From Oscillospiraceae bacterium (GTDB lineage Bacteria; Bacillota; Clostridia; Oscillospirales; Ruminococcaceae): a stretch of 64,000 nt of DNA. Positions 42,798 to 51,199 of the stretch are shown here, one piece after another; position 1 is the stretch's first letter; each line of letters begins with the position of its first letter. The notes below the pieces were generated by a model, which worked only from the letters and a program-made list of their open reading frames with translations, had not been told where the DNA came from and ran no database searches. Location of the stretch: positions 22,617 to 86,616 of the forward strand of contig JAFTTI010000009.1 of the NCBI GenBank assembly GCA_017466865.1, given 5' to 3'. Both the position numbers and the translations under genes were made by a program.

Positions 42798-44321
42798 ATG
42801 ATTCTATGGGCAATTCTTATTTGTTACATTCTCGTAATGATAGGAATAGGTATTTATTGTGCAAAAAAATTAAATAATGTAAAAGATTTTGTTCTCGGTG
42901 GACGTTCAGTAGGAGCTTGGTTTACAGCATTCGCTTTCGGAACTTCTTACTTCTCAGCCGTAATCTTTATTGGATATGCAGGTCAGTTTGGTTGGAAATA
43001 TGGCGTTGCATCAACCTGGATTGGTATAGGTAACGCAGTTATAGGAAGTCTTATCGCATGGCTTCTTCTCGGAAGAAGAACGAGAATTATGACAAAACAT
43101 CTTGATTGTTCTACTATGCCTGAATTCTTCGAAAAGAGATACAATTCAAAATCTCTAAAAATAGTTTCAGCCGCAATAGTATTTATATTCCTCATCCCTT
43201 ATACAGCGTCGGTTTATAACGGACTTTCAAGACTTTTTGAACAGGCTTTCCGTATTGATTATTCTATATGCATTATAGCAATGGCGGTTCTTACTGCGAT
43301 ATATGTTATTCTTGGTGGATACAAAGCAACAGCAATCAATGATTTCATTCAGGGCATTATAATGCTCGTAGGCATTGCGATGGTTGTTATTCTTATAGTA
43401 GATGCCAAGGGCGGACTTACAGACGCTCTTGAAGCTCTCGGAAACATTCCTGATGAAAACGGAAACCTCAACTCATACAACTCTGTATTCGGTCCTAACA
43501 AAGCAGACCTTTTAGGTGTTGTAATACTTACATCTCTCGGAACATGGGGCCTTCCTCAGATGGCAACAAAGTTCTATGCCATTAAGGATGACGCTGCTAT
43601 AAAACGCGGAACTGTAATCTCAACATTATTTGCGGTTGTTGTTGCAGGCGGTTCTTACTTTATGGGTGGTTTCGGAAGACTTTTTGTCAACGCTGAAGAT
43701 ATTACAATCAACGGCAAAATTTCTTATGACGAAATTGTTCCTACAATGCTCAACGAAACATTACCCGAAGTTCTTATCGGAATAGTTGTTGTTCTCGTTC
43801 TTTCAGCATCTATGTCAACACTTTCATCTCTCGTTCTCACATCATCATCTACTCTTACAATAGATATGATAAAGCCATTTACAAAGGGTAAAATGGATGA
43901 TAAGAAACAGGTTCTTGTAATGAGATTACTTATAGCTGTATTCCTTATTATTTCAGTTGTAATCGCTCTTAACAAAAATACATATATCACAACACTTATG
44001 TCAATCTCATGGGGTGCACTCGCTGGATCGTTCATAGCTCCTTACCTCTATGGTCTTTTCTCAAAGAAAATCACAAAACCTGCCGTTTGGGTGAGTTTTG
44101 TATCAGGTGTAGGAATTACTGTTGTTCATATGTTCGTATTCACATTTGGTGGACGCGGAGGCACATTACTTGGATTCTCACTCGCTTCCCCTATCAATGC
44201 AGGTGCATTCGCAATGATATTCGGACTTATCATCGTTCCTATCGTAAGCCTTTTCACAAAACAGAAAGATTCAGACAAGGAATATACTGAAAAGATTTTT
44301 ACAGAATGTTTTGATAAATAG
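42798..44321 (+). CDS. Sodium:solute symporter (SSS family)
   Basis: A 507-residue carrier with about 13 membrane helices. Family features are VLGGRSVGAWFTAFAFGTSYFSA near residues 32-55, GGYKATAINDFIQG near 176 (a classic SSS motif), and helix 8 with SASMSTLSSLVLTSSS for sodium coordination near residue 340. Substrates in this family include proline, pantothenate, sugars and nucleosides; it cannot be decided here. GGGG precedes the ATG. It is monocistronic, ending at a strong terminator. Confidence 0.92.
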   Translation: MILWAILICYILVMIGIGIYCAKKLNNVKDFVLGGRSVGAWFTAFAFGTSYFSAVIFIGYAGQFGWKYGVASTWIGIGNAVIGSLIAWLLLGRRTRIMTKHLDCSTMPEFFEKRYNSKSLKIVSAAIVFIFLIPYTASVYNGLSRLFEQAFRIDYSICIIAMAVLTAIYVILGGYKATAINDFIQGIIMLVGIAMVVILIVDAKGGLTDALEALGNIPDENGNLNSYNSVFGPNKADLLGVVILTSLGTWGLPQMATKFYAIKDDAAIKRGTVISTLFAVVVAGGSYFMGGFGRLFVNAEDITINGKISYDEIVPTMLNETLPEVLIGIVVVLVLSASMSTLSSLVLTSSSTLTIDMIKPFTKGKMDDKKQVLVMRLLIAVFLIISVVIALNKNTYITTLMSISWGALAGSFIAPYLYGLFSKKITKPAVWVSFVSGVGITVVHMFVFTFGGRGGTLLGFSLASPINAGAFAMIFGLIIVPIVSLFTKQKDSDKEYTEKIFTECFDK

Positions 44322-44335
44322 AACCCTCACTTAAT

Positions 44336-44374
44336 AAAAAATCACCTTGAATTTTAAATTCAAGGTGATTTTTT
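44336..44374. terminator. Bidirectional terminator
   Basis: Near-continuous inverted repeat AAAAAATCACCTTGAATTT and complement with T-runs on both sides. It ends the symporter gene and the convergent ankyrin-repeat gene. Confidence 0.88.
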
Positions 44375-45939
44375 TATTTCAGATATTCATCAAGCAATTT
44401 ATAAATCTGCTCTTTATCCTCTTTACCGATAAACCGATTTGCTCTTACCTTCTGATAAATTTCTTCATAATTCCCTTTTGCACCATTTTTCAAAAGCATT
44501 TCAAAGCCTTCAGGCGTATGAAGAGAATTTTCAGCCAGACAGACAAGGGCTGTCTTTCCGTTATTATCAGTAGCGTTTATATCAACTCCATTTTCAAGTA
44601 TAACGGGCATAATATCATATATTTCGCCATCTCCAATTCTTCCTTCGCAGATATACATCAACAGATTTTTACCATTTCTATCTGTTATGGTTACATCAGC
44701 ACCGTTCTCGATAAGAAGTAAAGACAGTTCGTATCTGAATCCCATATTACTCATAGAGTCATCGATGGCGTAAAACAAAGCAGTTTTTCCAGATTCATCA
44801 ACTACATTAACATCACAACCTGCATCTGTAAGTATTCTGACCATTTCAACGCCATCTTCACGATAATAGTTTTCGCAAGCATGAATAAGTGCGGTTTTGC
44901 CTTTATTATCTACCGCATTAACATCTGCACCATTTTCTACAAGCCATAAAACATTTTCATATCCATCGCCTGTCATACAGCTATACATCAAAGCAGTTTT
45001 TCCTTGGTTATCGATTTTATTGATTTCTGCATCATATTGTTTTAAAATGTCAAAAACCTTATAATAAGCATTCTCTGCTGCATACATAAGAGGAGTTTTC
45101 CCATCTTTGTCAGCAGAATTGACATCTATTCCGTTTGAAAGAAGTATCTCTGTTATCTCGGGACTTCCTGTTACAGAAAAAGAATAATGCAAGGCATTTT
45201 TGCCATCTTTATCAACTGCTTTAACGTCGACGCCATTATCTATAAGATAGTTTACATTACTTATCATCTTATCAAAATCGTTACCAAAGGGAATAAAATC
45301 AACAACCTCATACATAAGAACTGTTGTTCCGTTTTCGTCAACAACAGTCACATCGGCACCATTTTCTATAAGCAACGAAACAATATTATGATGACGATTT
45401 TCAGCAGCGTTAAGTATTGGTGGTTTCCCATTGTTTCCGATATGATTTACATCAGCACCATACTCGATAAGAATTTTTGCCGAATCATAGTATGGCGTTC
45501 TATGTTTATTAAGACAACACATAGCCGAAAGAGGAGTATCTTCGCCTTCTTCAGCTTTATAATTACCACGCGTCATAATGTAATTACTATCAACTTCTGC
45601 GCCATTTTTTAGTTCATTCAAAAGTTTATTATACCCTTCTTCATCTTCTGAAGTTGCATAGGATATAAGAGAATTATTATTGAAACTTATTTTATTAACT
45701 ATTGAAAATCCTGTAAAAGCAACAACAGAAAGAACTGCTAAAATACCGATTATTCCTAAAACAAGAAAAACTATTCCCAACGGCTTTACAACTTTGGTTT
45801 TTGTATTTTTACCGACAACAGATAAAGTGATACCTGTTCCTAAAGTACCAAGACCTATCAAAAAACAAACTATAAGAATTATGATTATAGTAACTATTAT
45901 AAAAACCATAAACAGAAACAAGGGCAATCCCAGTGCCAT
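44374..45939 (-). CDS. Membrane-anchored ankyrin-repeat protein
   Basis: A 521-residue protein. Two membrane helices lie near the N-terminus (about residues 3-35 and 50-75), followed by about ten ankyrin repeats to the C-terminus. The repeat core (GKTALMYAC, LIENGADVNAVDN) is easily read. Ankyrin arrays bind proteins, so this is probably a membrane-tethered scaffold or inhibitor on the cytoplasmic side. The partner is unknown. The frame extends to 45993, but ATG 45939 has an AAAGGAAG site. It follows the small membrane-protein gene at 46005-46763 with a terminator-like hairpin between. Confidence 0.87.
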   Translation of the reverse strand: MALGLPLFLFMVFIIVTIIIILIVCFLIGLGTLGTGITLSVVGKNTKTKVVKPLGIVFLVLGIIGILAVLSVVAFTGFSIVNKISFNNNSLISYATSEDEEGYNKLLNELKNGAEVDSNYIMTRGNYKAEEGEDTPLSAMCCLNKHRTPYYDSAKILIEYGADVNHIGNNGKPPILNAAENRHHNIVSLLIENGADVTVVDENGTTVLMYEVVDFIPFGNDFDKMISNVNYLIDNGVDVKAVDKDGKNALHYSFSVTGSPEITEILLSNGIDVNSADKDGKTPLMYAAENAYYKVFDILKQYDAEINKIDNQGKTALMYSCMTGDGYENVLWLVENGADVNAVDNKGKTALIHACENYYREDGVEMVRILTDAGCDVNVVDESGKTALFYAIDDSMSNMGFRYELSLLLIENGADVTITDRNGKNLLMYICEGRIGDGEIYDIMPVILENGVDINATDNNGKTALVCLAENSLHTPEGFEMLLKNGAKGNYEEIYQKVRANRFIGKEDKEQIYKLLDEYLK

Positions 45940-45967
45940 ATAATAATCTTCCTTTCTATAATCAAAT

Positions 45968-45998
45968 AAAAGATGTTTGAACAAATCAAACATCTTTT
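45968..45998 (-). terminator. Terminator or attenuator between membrane-protein gene and ankyrin gene
   Basis: Perfect 13-base arms AAAAGATGTTTGA / TCAAACATCTTTT with a 5-base loop, six bases after the upstream stop codon. Confidence 0.75.
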
Positions 45999-46004
45999 AT
46001 TATT

Positions 46005-46763
46005 TTAAAGTAATATTTCTTTGGGATCAAACGACCATTTGAGTTCGTCTATATCATATCTTTCGCCATTGATATACATTTCATCTTCAATACCATCGCC
46101 TGTTGTATCCTTAAAGGTAACAACAAAATCTTTTGAGTTTACATCCATCGGGAAATGATTATATTTTACAGATTTATATCCTGTAGGTTTAAACATTATT
46201 CCAAACACTTCAAAATCCATATCATTGGGTTCAATATAAACTCTTGTACTACCATTCTGCTGATTCTGAATATTCATAACAACATATCTGTAAATTCCTG
46301 ATTGGGAAGTTCCTGTAAGTGTGATTTCATCAACTGTTTTTGTAATGAATATATTTGTTACAGCAAAGAAAGCAAGTGCACCAAGAATGTATCCTATAAG
46401 GAGAATTGTTCCGAAAACCGTCTTTACCCCTTCTGAAGCACCACTACAGAAAAACGCTGTAAGAGATACAAACATAGGAGGAATTACAACCCACCAATTA
46501 CCTATATTAAGATAAAGAACAAACACCATGCAAAACATAAGCAGAATGGAAAGAATAGCTGTAAGAACTCTCTCTCTTGTCCAGAAAATAAGGACAAGGA
46601 ATAACACGCTTCCGCCTACATATAATATCAAGTATTTCATATTGCTGCCTATTGAAGTATCGTAAAAGAACGACTTATACCCAATCCATGCAACAAGAAC
46701 AAGATAAAGATATTCAAAAAGCGCAACCGCCCTCTGAAGCCATCTGTTTTTGAGTATTTCCAT
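46005..46763 (-). CDS. Membrane protein of unknown function with outside C-terminal domain
   Basis: A 252-residue protein. Four or five membrane helices span about residues 10-145 (LYLVLVAWIGYKSFF, LILYVGGSVLFLVLIFW, and others). A C-terminal beta-rich domain of about 105 residues includes DTTGDGIEDE, a calcium-loop-like pattern of the D-x-x-x-D-G type. I do not recognise the family. ATG 46763 has GGAGG upstream; a TTG two codons earlier is rejected. It lies upstream of the ankyrin gene on the same strand, and the two may act together. Confidence 0.72.
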   Translation of the reverse strand: MEILKNRWLQRAVALFEYLYLVLVAWIGYKSFFYDTSIGSNMKYLILYVGGSVLFLVLIFWTRERVLTAILSILLMFCMVFVLYLNIGNWWVVIPPMFVSLTAFFCSGASEGVKTVFGTILLIGYILGALAFFAVTNIFITKTVDEITLTGTSQSGIYRYVVMNIQNQQNGSTRVYIEPNDMDFEVFGIMFKPTGYKSVKYNHFPMDVNSKDFVVTFKDTTGDGIEDEMYINGERYDIDELKWSFDPKEILL

Positions 46764-46797
46764 AGTCAATTTCCTCCGCCCAAGATTTACTAATAAC

Positions 46798-46826
46798 AGT
46801 ATATCACACTAAAATATAAAAATCAA
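46798..46826 (-). promoter_or_regulatory. Promoter of the membrane-protein/ankyrin pair
   Basis: Minus strand TTGATT (46826-46821), 17-base spacer, TATACT (46803-46798) with a TGTGA extension. Confidence 0.72.
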
Positions 46827-46856
46827 TTACAGACTGGTTACAATTTGAAAACAAAA

Positions 46857-46882
46857 GACGGTATGATTGTAACCATACCGTC
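46857..46882 (-). terminator. Terminator of fba
   Basis: 9-base arms GACGGTATG / CATACCGTC with an 8-base loop, followed on the minus strand by TTTTGTTTTC. Confidence 0.78.
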
Positions 46883-46903
46883 ATATATTTGTTTAATTTT
46901 AAA

Positions 46904-47767
46904 TTAAGCCTTGTTAACTGAACCGAAAAGTTCCATCTTTTCCTTAACTGTAGCCTTGATAGCTTCAAATCCGGGAGCGAGGAGTTTTCTGGGGTCAAAT
47001 CCCTTGCCCTGAAGGTCCTTACCGTCTTCAACATACTTTCTTGTTGCAGCCTGGAATGCAAGCTGACATTCTGTATTAACATTGATCTTCGCAACACCGA
47101 GTGAAATTGCCTTCTTGATCATATCTTCAGGGATACCTGTACCACCATGAAGAACGAGAGGCATATCGCCAACCTTTTCCTTAACTGCTGCAAGTGTTTC
47201 AAATGAAAGACCAGCCCAGTTTTCAGGATATTTACCATGGATGTTACCGATACCAGCAGCGAGCATTGTTACGCCGAGGTCTGCAATCATCTTGCATTCA
47301 TCAGGATCAGCACATTCACCTGCACCAACAACGCCGTCTTCTTCACCACCGATTGAACCAACTTCCGCTTCGATTGAAAGTCCCTTATCATTGCAGATGC
47401 CAACAAGTTCCTTTGTCTTTGCAACATTTTCATCGATAGGGTAATGTGAACCGTCAAACATTACTGATGAAAATCCTGCTTCGATACAAGCCTTTGCACC
47501 TTCGTATGAACCGTGGTCAAGGTGAAGAGCAACAGGAACTGTAATTCCGAGTTCTTCGAGCATACCGTTAACCATACCAACTACTGTCTTGTATCCACAC
47601 ATATACTTTCCTGCGCCCTCAGATACACCGAGAATAACGGGAGATTTAAGTTCTTCAGCTGTAAGAAGGATAGCCTTTGTCCATTCAAGGTTATTGATAT
47701 TGAACTGACCTACGGCATATTTGCCTTCTCTTGCTTTTGTAAGCATTTCCTTTGCTGATACTAACAT
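46904..47767 (-). CDS. fba: Class II fructose-1,6-bisphosphate aldolase
   Basis: The zinc-dependent glycolytic/gluconeogenic aldolase. Over 287 residues, the catalytic Asp-His-containing HLDHGSYE is near residue 80, VMFDGSHYP is near 105, HGKYPENW supplies a zinc His near 180, and VLHGGTGIPEDMIKKA is near 206, followed by KINVNTE. GGAGG precedes the start. The strong codon bias toward AAG and GTT seen at its 5' end fits high expression. It is monocistronic, with its own promoter and terminator. Confidence 0.96.
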   Translation of the reverse strand: MLVSAKEMLTKAREGKYAVGQFNINNLEWTKAILLTAEELKSPVILGVSEGAGKYMCGYKTVVGMVNGMLEELGITVPVALHLDHGSYEGAKACIEAGFSSVMFDGSHYPIDENVAKTKELVGICNDKGLSIEAEVGSIGGEEDGVVGAGECADPDECKMIADLGVTMLAAGIGNIHGKYPENWAGLSFETLAAVKEKVGDMPLVLHGGTGIPEDMIKKAISLGVAKINVNTECQLAFQAATRKYVEDGKDLQGKGFDPRKLLAPGFEAIKATVKEKMELFGSVNKA

Positions 47768-47825
47768 AATTTTATACCTCCATAAAATAAATCATAAGGG
47801 TCATCCCTTTAAATAACATGTCAAT

Positions 47826-47854
47826 ATTTTAACATATTTTTCAAGTGATTGCAA
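47826..47854 (-). promoter_or_regulatory. Promoter of fba
   Basis: Minus strand TTGCAA (47854-47849), 17-base spacer, TAAAAT (47831-47826) with a TATGT extension. A small AAGGG/CCCTT hairpin (47799-47812) lies in the leader. Confidence 0.7.
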
Positions 47855-47890
47855 TAGATTGTAAGAATGTAAACAGAAAATTTACAATAT

Positions 47891-48856
47891 TTATTTCAGT
47901 TTCTTCACATTGTCCATACAATCAACTACCTCATCATAATCAGGCATTGACTTTATTCCGCCGTATTTTGCCGATGTAAGAGCGCCACAAGCGTTTGCAA
48001 AATCAGCAAATTCGATATAATCGCGTATTGTCATATCAGCAAAATCCTTTTCGCTTTCAGACAGTTTATAGAGGAATGCGCCAAAGAAACTATCTCCTGC
48101 ACCAAGCGTATCAATTACATTAACATCGTATGTAGGTAAAACTTCTATTCCGCCTTTTCCTGCAACTATACATCCTCTGGGGCCTTGTGTAACTATAACG
48201 ACTTTGACACCCATTTTTATGAGAACTGCTATTCCCTGTATAAGTTTTTCGCTATCAGTGAGCATACGCATTTCATCTTCTGAAAGTTTAAGAATGTCAA
48301 CATATTGAAGAACACTCTTCATAGCATCGATAGCGCTTTCTTCTGATGTCCATAAACTTTCACGATAATTGGGGTCATAAGATATAATCTTCCCTTTTGA
48401 TTTTGCGTATTCAACTGCTCTTGTAACTGCAGATCTTGATGGTTCATCCGTAAGAGAAAGTGAACCAAAATGGAAAATTTCACAATTATCAATAAGGTTA
48501 AAATCAACCTCAGAATAGTTTATGAGAGTATCTGCCCCGGGATTTCTATAAAAATTGTAAGTTCTCTTTCCCTCTTCGTCAGCCCCGATAAAAGCAAGTG
48601 TTGTTGCTGCTTTTTCGTCTATTATAAGTCCCTTGGCGTTGACATTGTTTTCGGCAAACATTTCTTTAAGAAACATTCCAAACTTATCCTTACCGACTTT
48701 CCCGATAAAACCACAGTCGCCACCGAGTTTACTTGCCTGAACAGCAACATTGGCAGGAGAACCACCTGCATTCTGCTGAACAACATTCTTTTCCCCTTCG
48801 ACTTCTATAGGAGTAAAGTCTATAAGAACTTCACCCATTGCAATTATTTTTGGCAT
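47891..48856 (-). CDS. PfkB-family carbohydrate kinase, probable fructokinase
   Basis: A 321-residue sugar kinase. The first PfkB signature lies in NAGGSPANVAVQASKLG near residue 30, and the second, containing the catalytic base, is DTLGAGDSFFGAF near residue 257. The opening IIAMGEVLIDFTP and the general pattern match bacterial fructokinases, which make fructose 6-phosphate. That fits its place near fba, although the two have separate promoters. Confidence 0.9.
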   Translation of the reverse strand: MPKIIAMGEVLIDFTPIEVEGEKNVVQQNAGGSPANVAVQASKLGGDCGFIGKVGKDKFGMFLKEMFAENNVNAKGLIIDEKAATTLAFIGADEEGKRTYNFYRNPGADTLINYSEVDFNLIDNCEIFHFGSLSLTDEPSRSAVTRAVEYAKSKGKIISYDPNYRESLWTSEESAIDAMKSVLQYVDILKLSEDEMRMLTDSEKLIQGIAVLIKMGVKVVIVTQGPRGCIVAGKGGIEVLPTYDVNVIDTLGAGDSFFGAFLYKLSESEKDFADMTIRDYIEFADFANACGALTSAKYGGIKSMPDYDEVVDCMDNVKKLK

Positions 48857-48890
48857 TTTATCATCTCCAGAACATAATCAACTTAATTAT

Positions 48891-48918
48891 ATTATATATC
48901 ATAACATTTTTTTGTCAA
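48891..48918 (-). promoter_or_regulatory. Promoter of the fructokinase gene
   Basis: Minus strand TTGACA (48918-48913), 16-base spacer, TATAAT (48896-48891). Confidence 0.75.
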
Positions 48919-48982
48919 CACTCACAAGAAATTTTGTGTATATTGCATTTGTATTTTCAAATAATTTTAAAGAGGTGTCTGT

Positions 48983-50503
48983 ATGAATTTTCTAAATTTG
49001 CTTTTTCCTGTAATTTCTGGCTTACTTACAGCTTTTTCGTTTACTTCGGATAAAAATGTTTTCATAGTATTTTTATCGCTTATACCATTGTTTTATTCAG
49101 TAAGGAGAACTAAAAGAAAATTTCTTAATATGTTTATATATGCGAGTGTCTTACATTTGTCATCTGCATCATGGATTGTAAACGCAACCGAATTTCTTCC
49201 ATTCGAAAAAGAAATTAATTTTATCTTTCTTTTATTATTCCTTATTGTTATAGCAGTTGTTCAGGGGCTGATAATTTCTTTTCCTTTCTTATTCTGGGAA
49301 AATATCAGAAAAAATGATATTACCGACGTATTTTCGTTTTCAGCACTATATATACTGGGAGAATTCATTCAGGAATATATCCCGTATATATCTTTCCCCT
49401 GGGTAAGACTTTCTGCCATTGTCGCACAAAAAGAACTTTTCATTCAAAGCGCTTCCCTTTTAGGAGGATTGTTTGTATCATTTATTATAGTTGCAATAAA
49501 TGGATTTATTTGTATTACTCTTGAAAATATATTTTCAAAAAAACAAATTTGTCCTCCGCTAATGTGTCTTTCGTTGATAATCTGTTTCAACACAGTTTTT
49601 GGCATTATAAGAATAAATACCATAAAACACGAAAAAAACAGCGCAGTTTTACTCGTTCAGGGAAATTTTTCAGGTGAAGAAAAAAGAACATCGGATAAAA
49701 ATGAAATCACCGGGAAATATCTGAGGCTTTCGTATAATAATCTTTCGCCTGATGTAAAACTTGTTATTTTCCCCGAAACCGCCATGCCGTTTTCTTTCAA
49801 TGAACACAACGATGGAACAAAAACTGTTTCAAAATTTGCAACAAAAAACAATGTAACAATAATTACGGGAATATGCACTTATAAAGACGAAAAACTCTTT
49901 AATTCAGCAGTAGCATTTTATCCTGACGGAAATTTCTCTGATCCTTATTCGAAAAGAATCCTTGTTCCATTCGGAGAAAAGATATTGTTTTATGATACAC
50001 TTTTAAAAATCATGCCTGATGTATTCGGTGAAATGTCTACATTTACGGAAGGAACAAGCCCGTTGCCCATAGAAACAGAAATCGGAAAAATCGGAGTTGT
50101 TATCTGTTATGAATCGATTTATCCGAGAATAGCAAGAAGTGAGGTAAGAAACAACGCTGAAATAATATCTATAATAAGCAACGACTCGTGGTTCGGAGAA
50201 AGCAATGCTATGTATCAGCACCACAATCACGCAATCCTACGGGCCGTTGAAAATAACAGATATGTTTTAAGAGTAAGCAGTACAGGGATCACATCAGTAA
50301 TATCGCCGACAGGAGAAATCACAGACTACGCAGAACCTTTCGAAGAAAGAACACTGAAAGCAAATGTAACAGCTATAAAGAAAAGAAGTCTGTATTCAAT
50401 AATCGGAGATATAATAATTATCCCGTCTGCAACCATTTTTGTATATTCGGTTATTTTATACTTCCTTCAAGGTAATAAGAAGCCTCCATATCCGCAACGC
50501 TAA
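48983..50503 (+). CDS. lnt: Apolipoprotein N-acyltransferase homologue
   Basis: A 506-residue membrane enzyme that in Gram-negatives adds the third acyl chain to lipoproteins. The N-terminal part (about 1-195) has six to eight helices. A nitrilase domain spans about 210-470, with the full triad in context: Glu in FPETAMP, Lys in YSKRILVPFGE, and Cys in GVVICYESIYP. One C-terminal helix follows. Presence in a clostridial-type genome is notable. Its last 53 bases overlap the convergent HD gene. AGAGG precedes the start. Confidence 0.88.
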   Translation: MNFLNLLFPVISGLLTAFSFTSDKNVFIVFLSLIPLFYSVRRTKRKFLNMFIYASVLHLSSASWIVNATEFLPFEKEINFIFLLLFLIVIAVVQGLIISFPFLFWENIRKNDITDVFSFSALYILGEFIQEYIPYISFPWVRLSAIVAQKELFIQSASLLGGLFVSFIIVAINGFICITLENIFSKKQICPPLMCLSLIICFNTVFGIIRINTIKHEKNSAVLLVQGNFSGEEKRTSDKNEITGKYLRLSYNNLSPDVKLVIFPETAMPFSFNEHNDGTKTVSKFATKNNVTIITGICTYKDEKLFNSAVAFYPDGNFSDPYSKRILVPFGEKILFYDTLLKIMPDVFGEMSTFTEGTSPLPIETEIGKIGVVICYESIYPRIARSEVRNNAEIISIISNDSWFGESNAMYQHHNHAILRAVENNRYVLRVSSTGITSVISPTGEITDYAEPFEERTLKANVTAIKKRSLYSIIGDIIIIPSATIFVYSVILYFLQGNKKPPYPQR

Positions 50504-51038
50504 GTGCAAAAGCGAGAGGATACATTTCAAAAGCTTTGCCTATACTGTTTTTATCTTCGATTCCTGAAAATCCCATATGATATCTTATAGCAAAAGCTTC
50601 CTCACGGGTAAGACGCATAAATCCGTTGATTATGTAAACAGATTTTTCTCCGTGGCCATAAGGCATCTGGTCATCAATAGCATAATAAGGGACTTTTTCC
50701 CATACGCCTGCTTCATTCTTTGCATTACGATAATCTGTTTTATAGAAATTTATCTTGCAGACATCGTGAAGCAAAGCAACTGTCGCAATAGTTGAATCTG
50801 AATAATTCATATTGTATACTTCTTTTGTGCGAGGTCTTTTAAGATAATCATCAAGGCATTTATAAACATTTATGCTATGTTCTACAAGTCCGCCTTCGTA
50901 TGAACCGTGAAATCTTGTACTTGCGGGTGCTGTAAAGAAATCGCTATCGGAAGATAATAGATACTCAAGCATTTTATCCGCACCCTCGCGATTTATTTTT
51001 TCTTTGTAAATAGAGATAAACTCTTCTTTTAAAGACAT
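50451..51038 (-). CDS. HD-domain hydrolase
   Basis: A 195-residue soluble protein with an HD domain: His in RFHGSYEGGLVEHS, LLHDVCK as the HD pair near residue 104, then HGEKS and RYHMGF. Related proteins are annotated as metal-dependent phosphohydrolases; the substrate is unknown. AAAGGAG precedes ATG 51038. Its 3' end overlaps lnt tail to tail, so neither gene has space for a terminator there. Confidence 0.87.
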   Translation of the reverse strand: MSLKEEFISIYKEKINREGADKMLEYLLSSDSDFFTAPASTRFHGSYEGGLVEHSINVYKCLDDYLKRPRTKEVYNMNYSDSTIATVALLHDVCKINFYKTDYRNAKNEAGVWEKVPYYAIDDQMPYGHGEKSVYIINGFMRLTREEAFAIRYHMGFSGIEDKNSIGKAFEMYPLAFALSVADMEASYYLEGSIK

Positions 51039-51081
51039 ATTATTTGTTCTCCTTTATTGTTGGTTTGTTATTACAATACCA

Positions 51082-51110
51082 ATTATAACACAGCATGATA
51101 TTATTTGCAA
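51082..51110 (-). promoter_or_regulatory. Promoter of the HD-hydrolase gene
   Basis: Minus strand TTGCAA (51110-51105), 17-base spacer, TATAAT (51087-51082) with a TGTGT extension. Confidence 0.72.
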
Positions 51111-51160
51111 GTTTCTGGTGTGTTAATATTTACACACTTTATTTCGACAAAAAAATATGT

Positions 51161-51166
51161 TATAAT
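51161..51166 (+). promoter_or_regulatory. Extended -10 of the exonuclease gene
   Basis: TATAAT preceded by TATGT. No good -35 is seen at the normal distance. Confidence 0.5.
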
Positions 51167-51199
51167 CTCATTATACTAAAATGTAATGAGGAATAAAAA

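Noticed and set aside
45187-45612. 141-codon open frame on the plus strand
   Set aside because: It is antisense to the ankyrin repeats; the periodicity of the repeats keeps the opposite frame open.
48470-48877. 135-codon open frame on the plus strand
   Set aside because: It is antisense to the fructokinase gene, without a ribosome site.
48912-48944. Sigma-A promoter for lnt using TTGTCA and TATATT
   Set aside because: The spacer would be 21 bases, too long, and no better pair was found.
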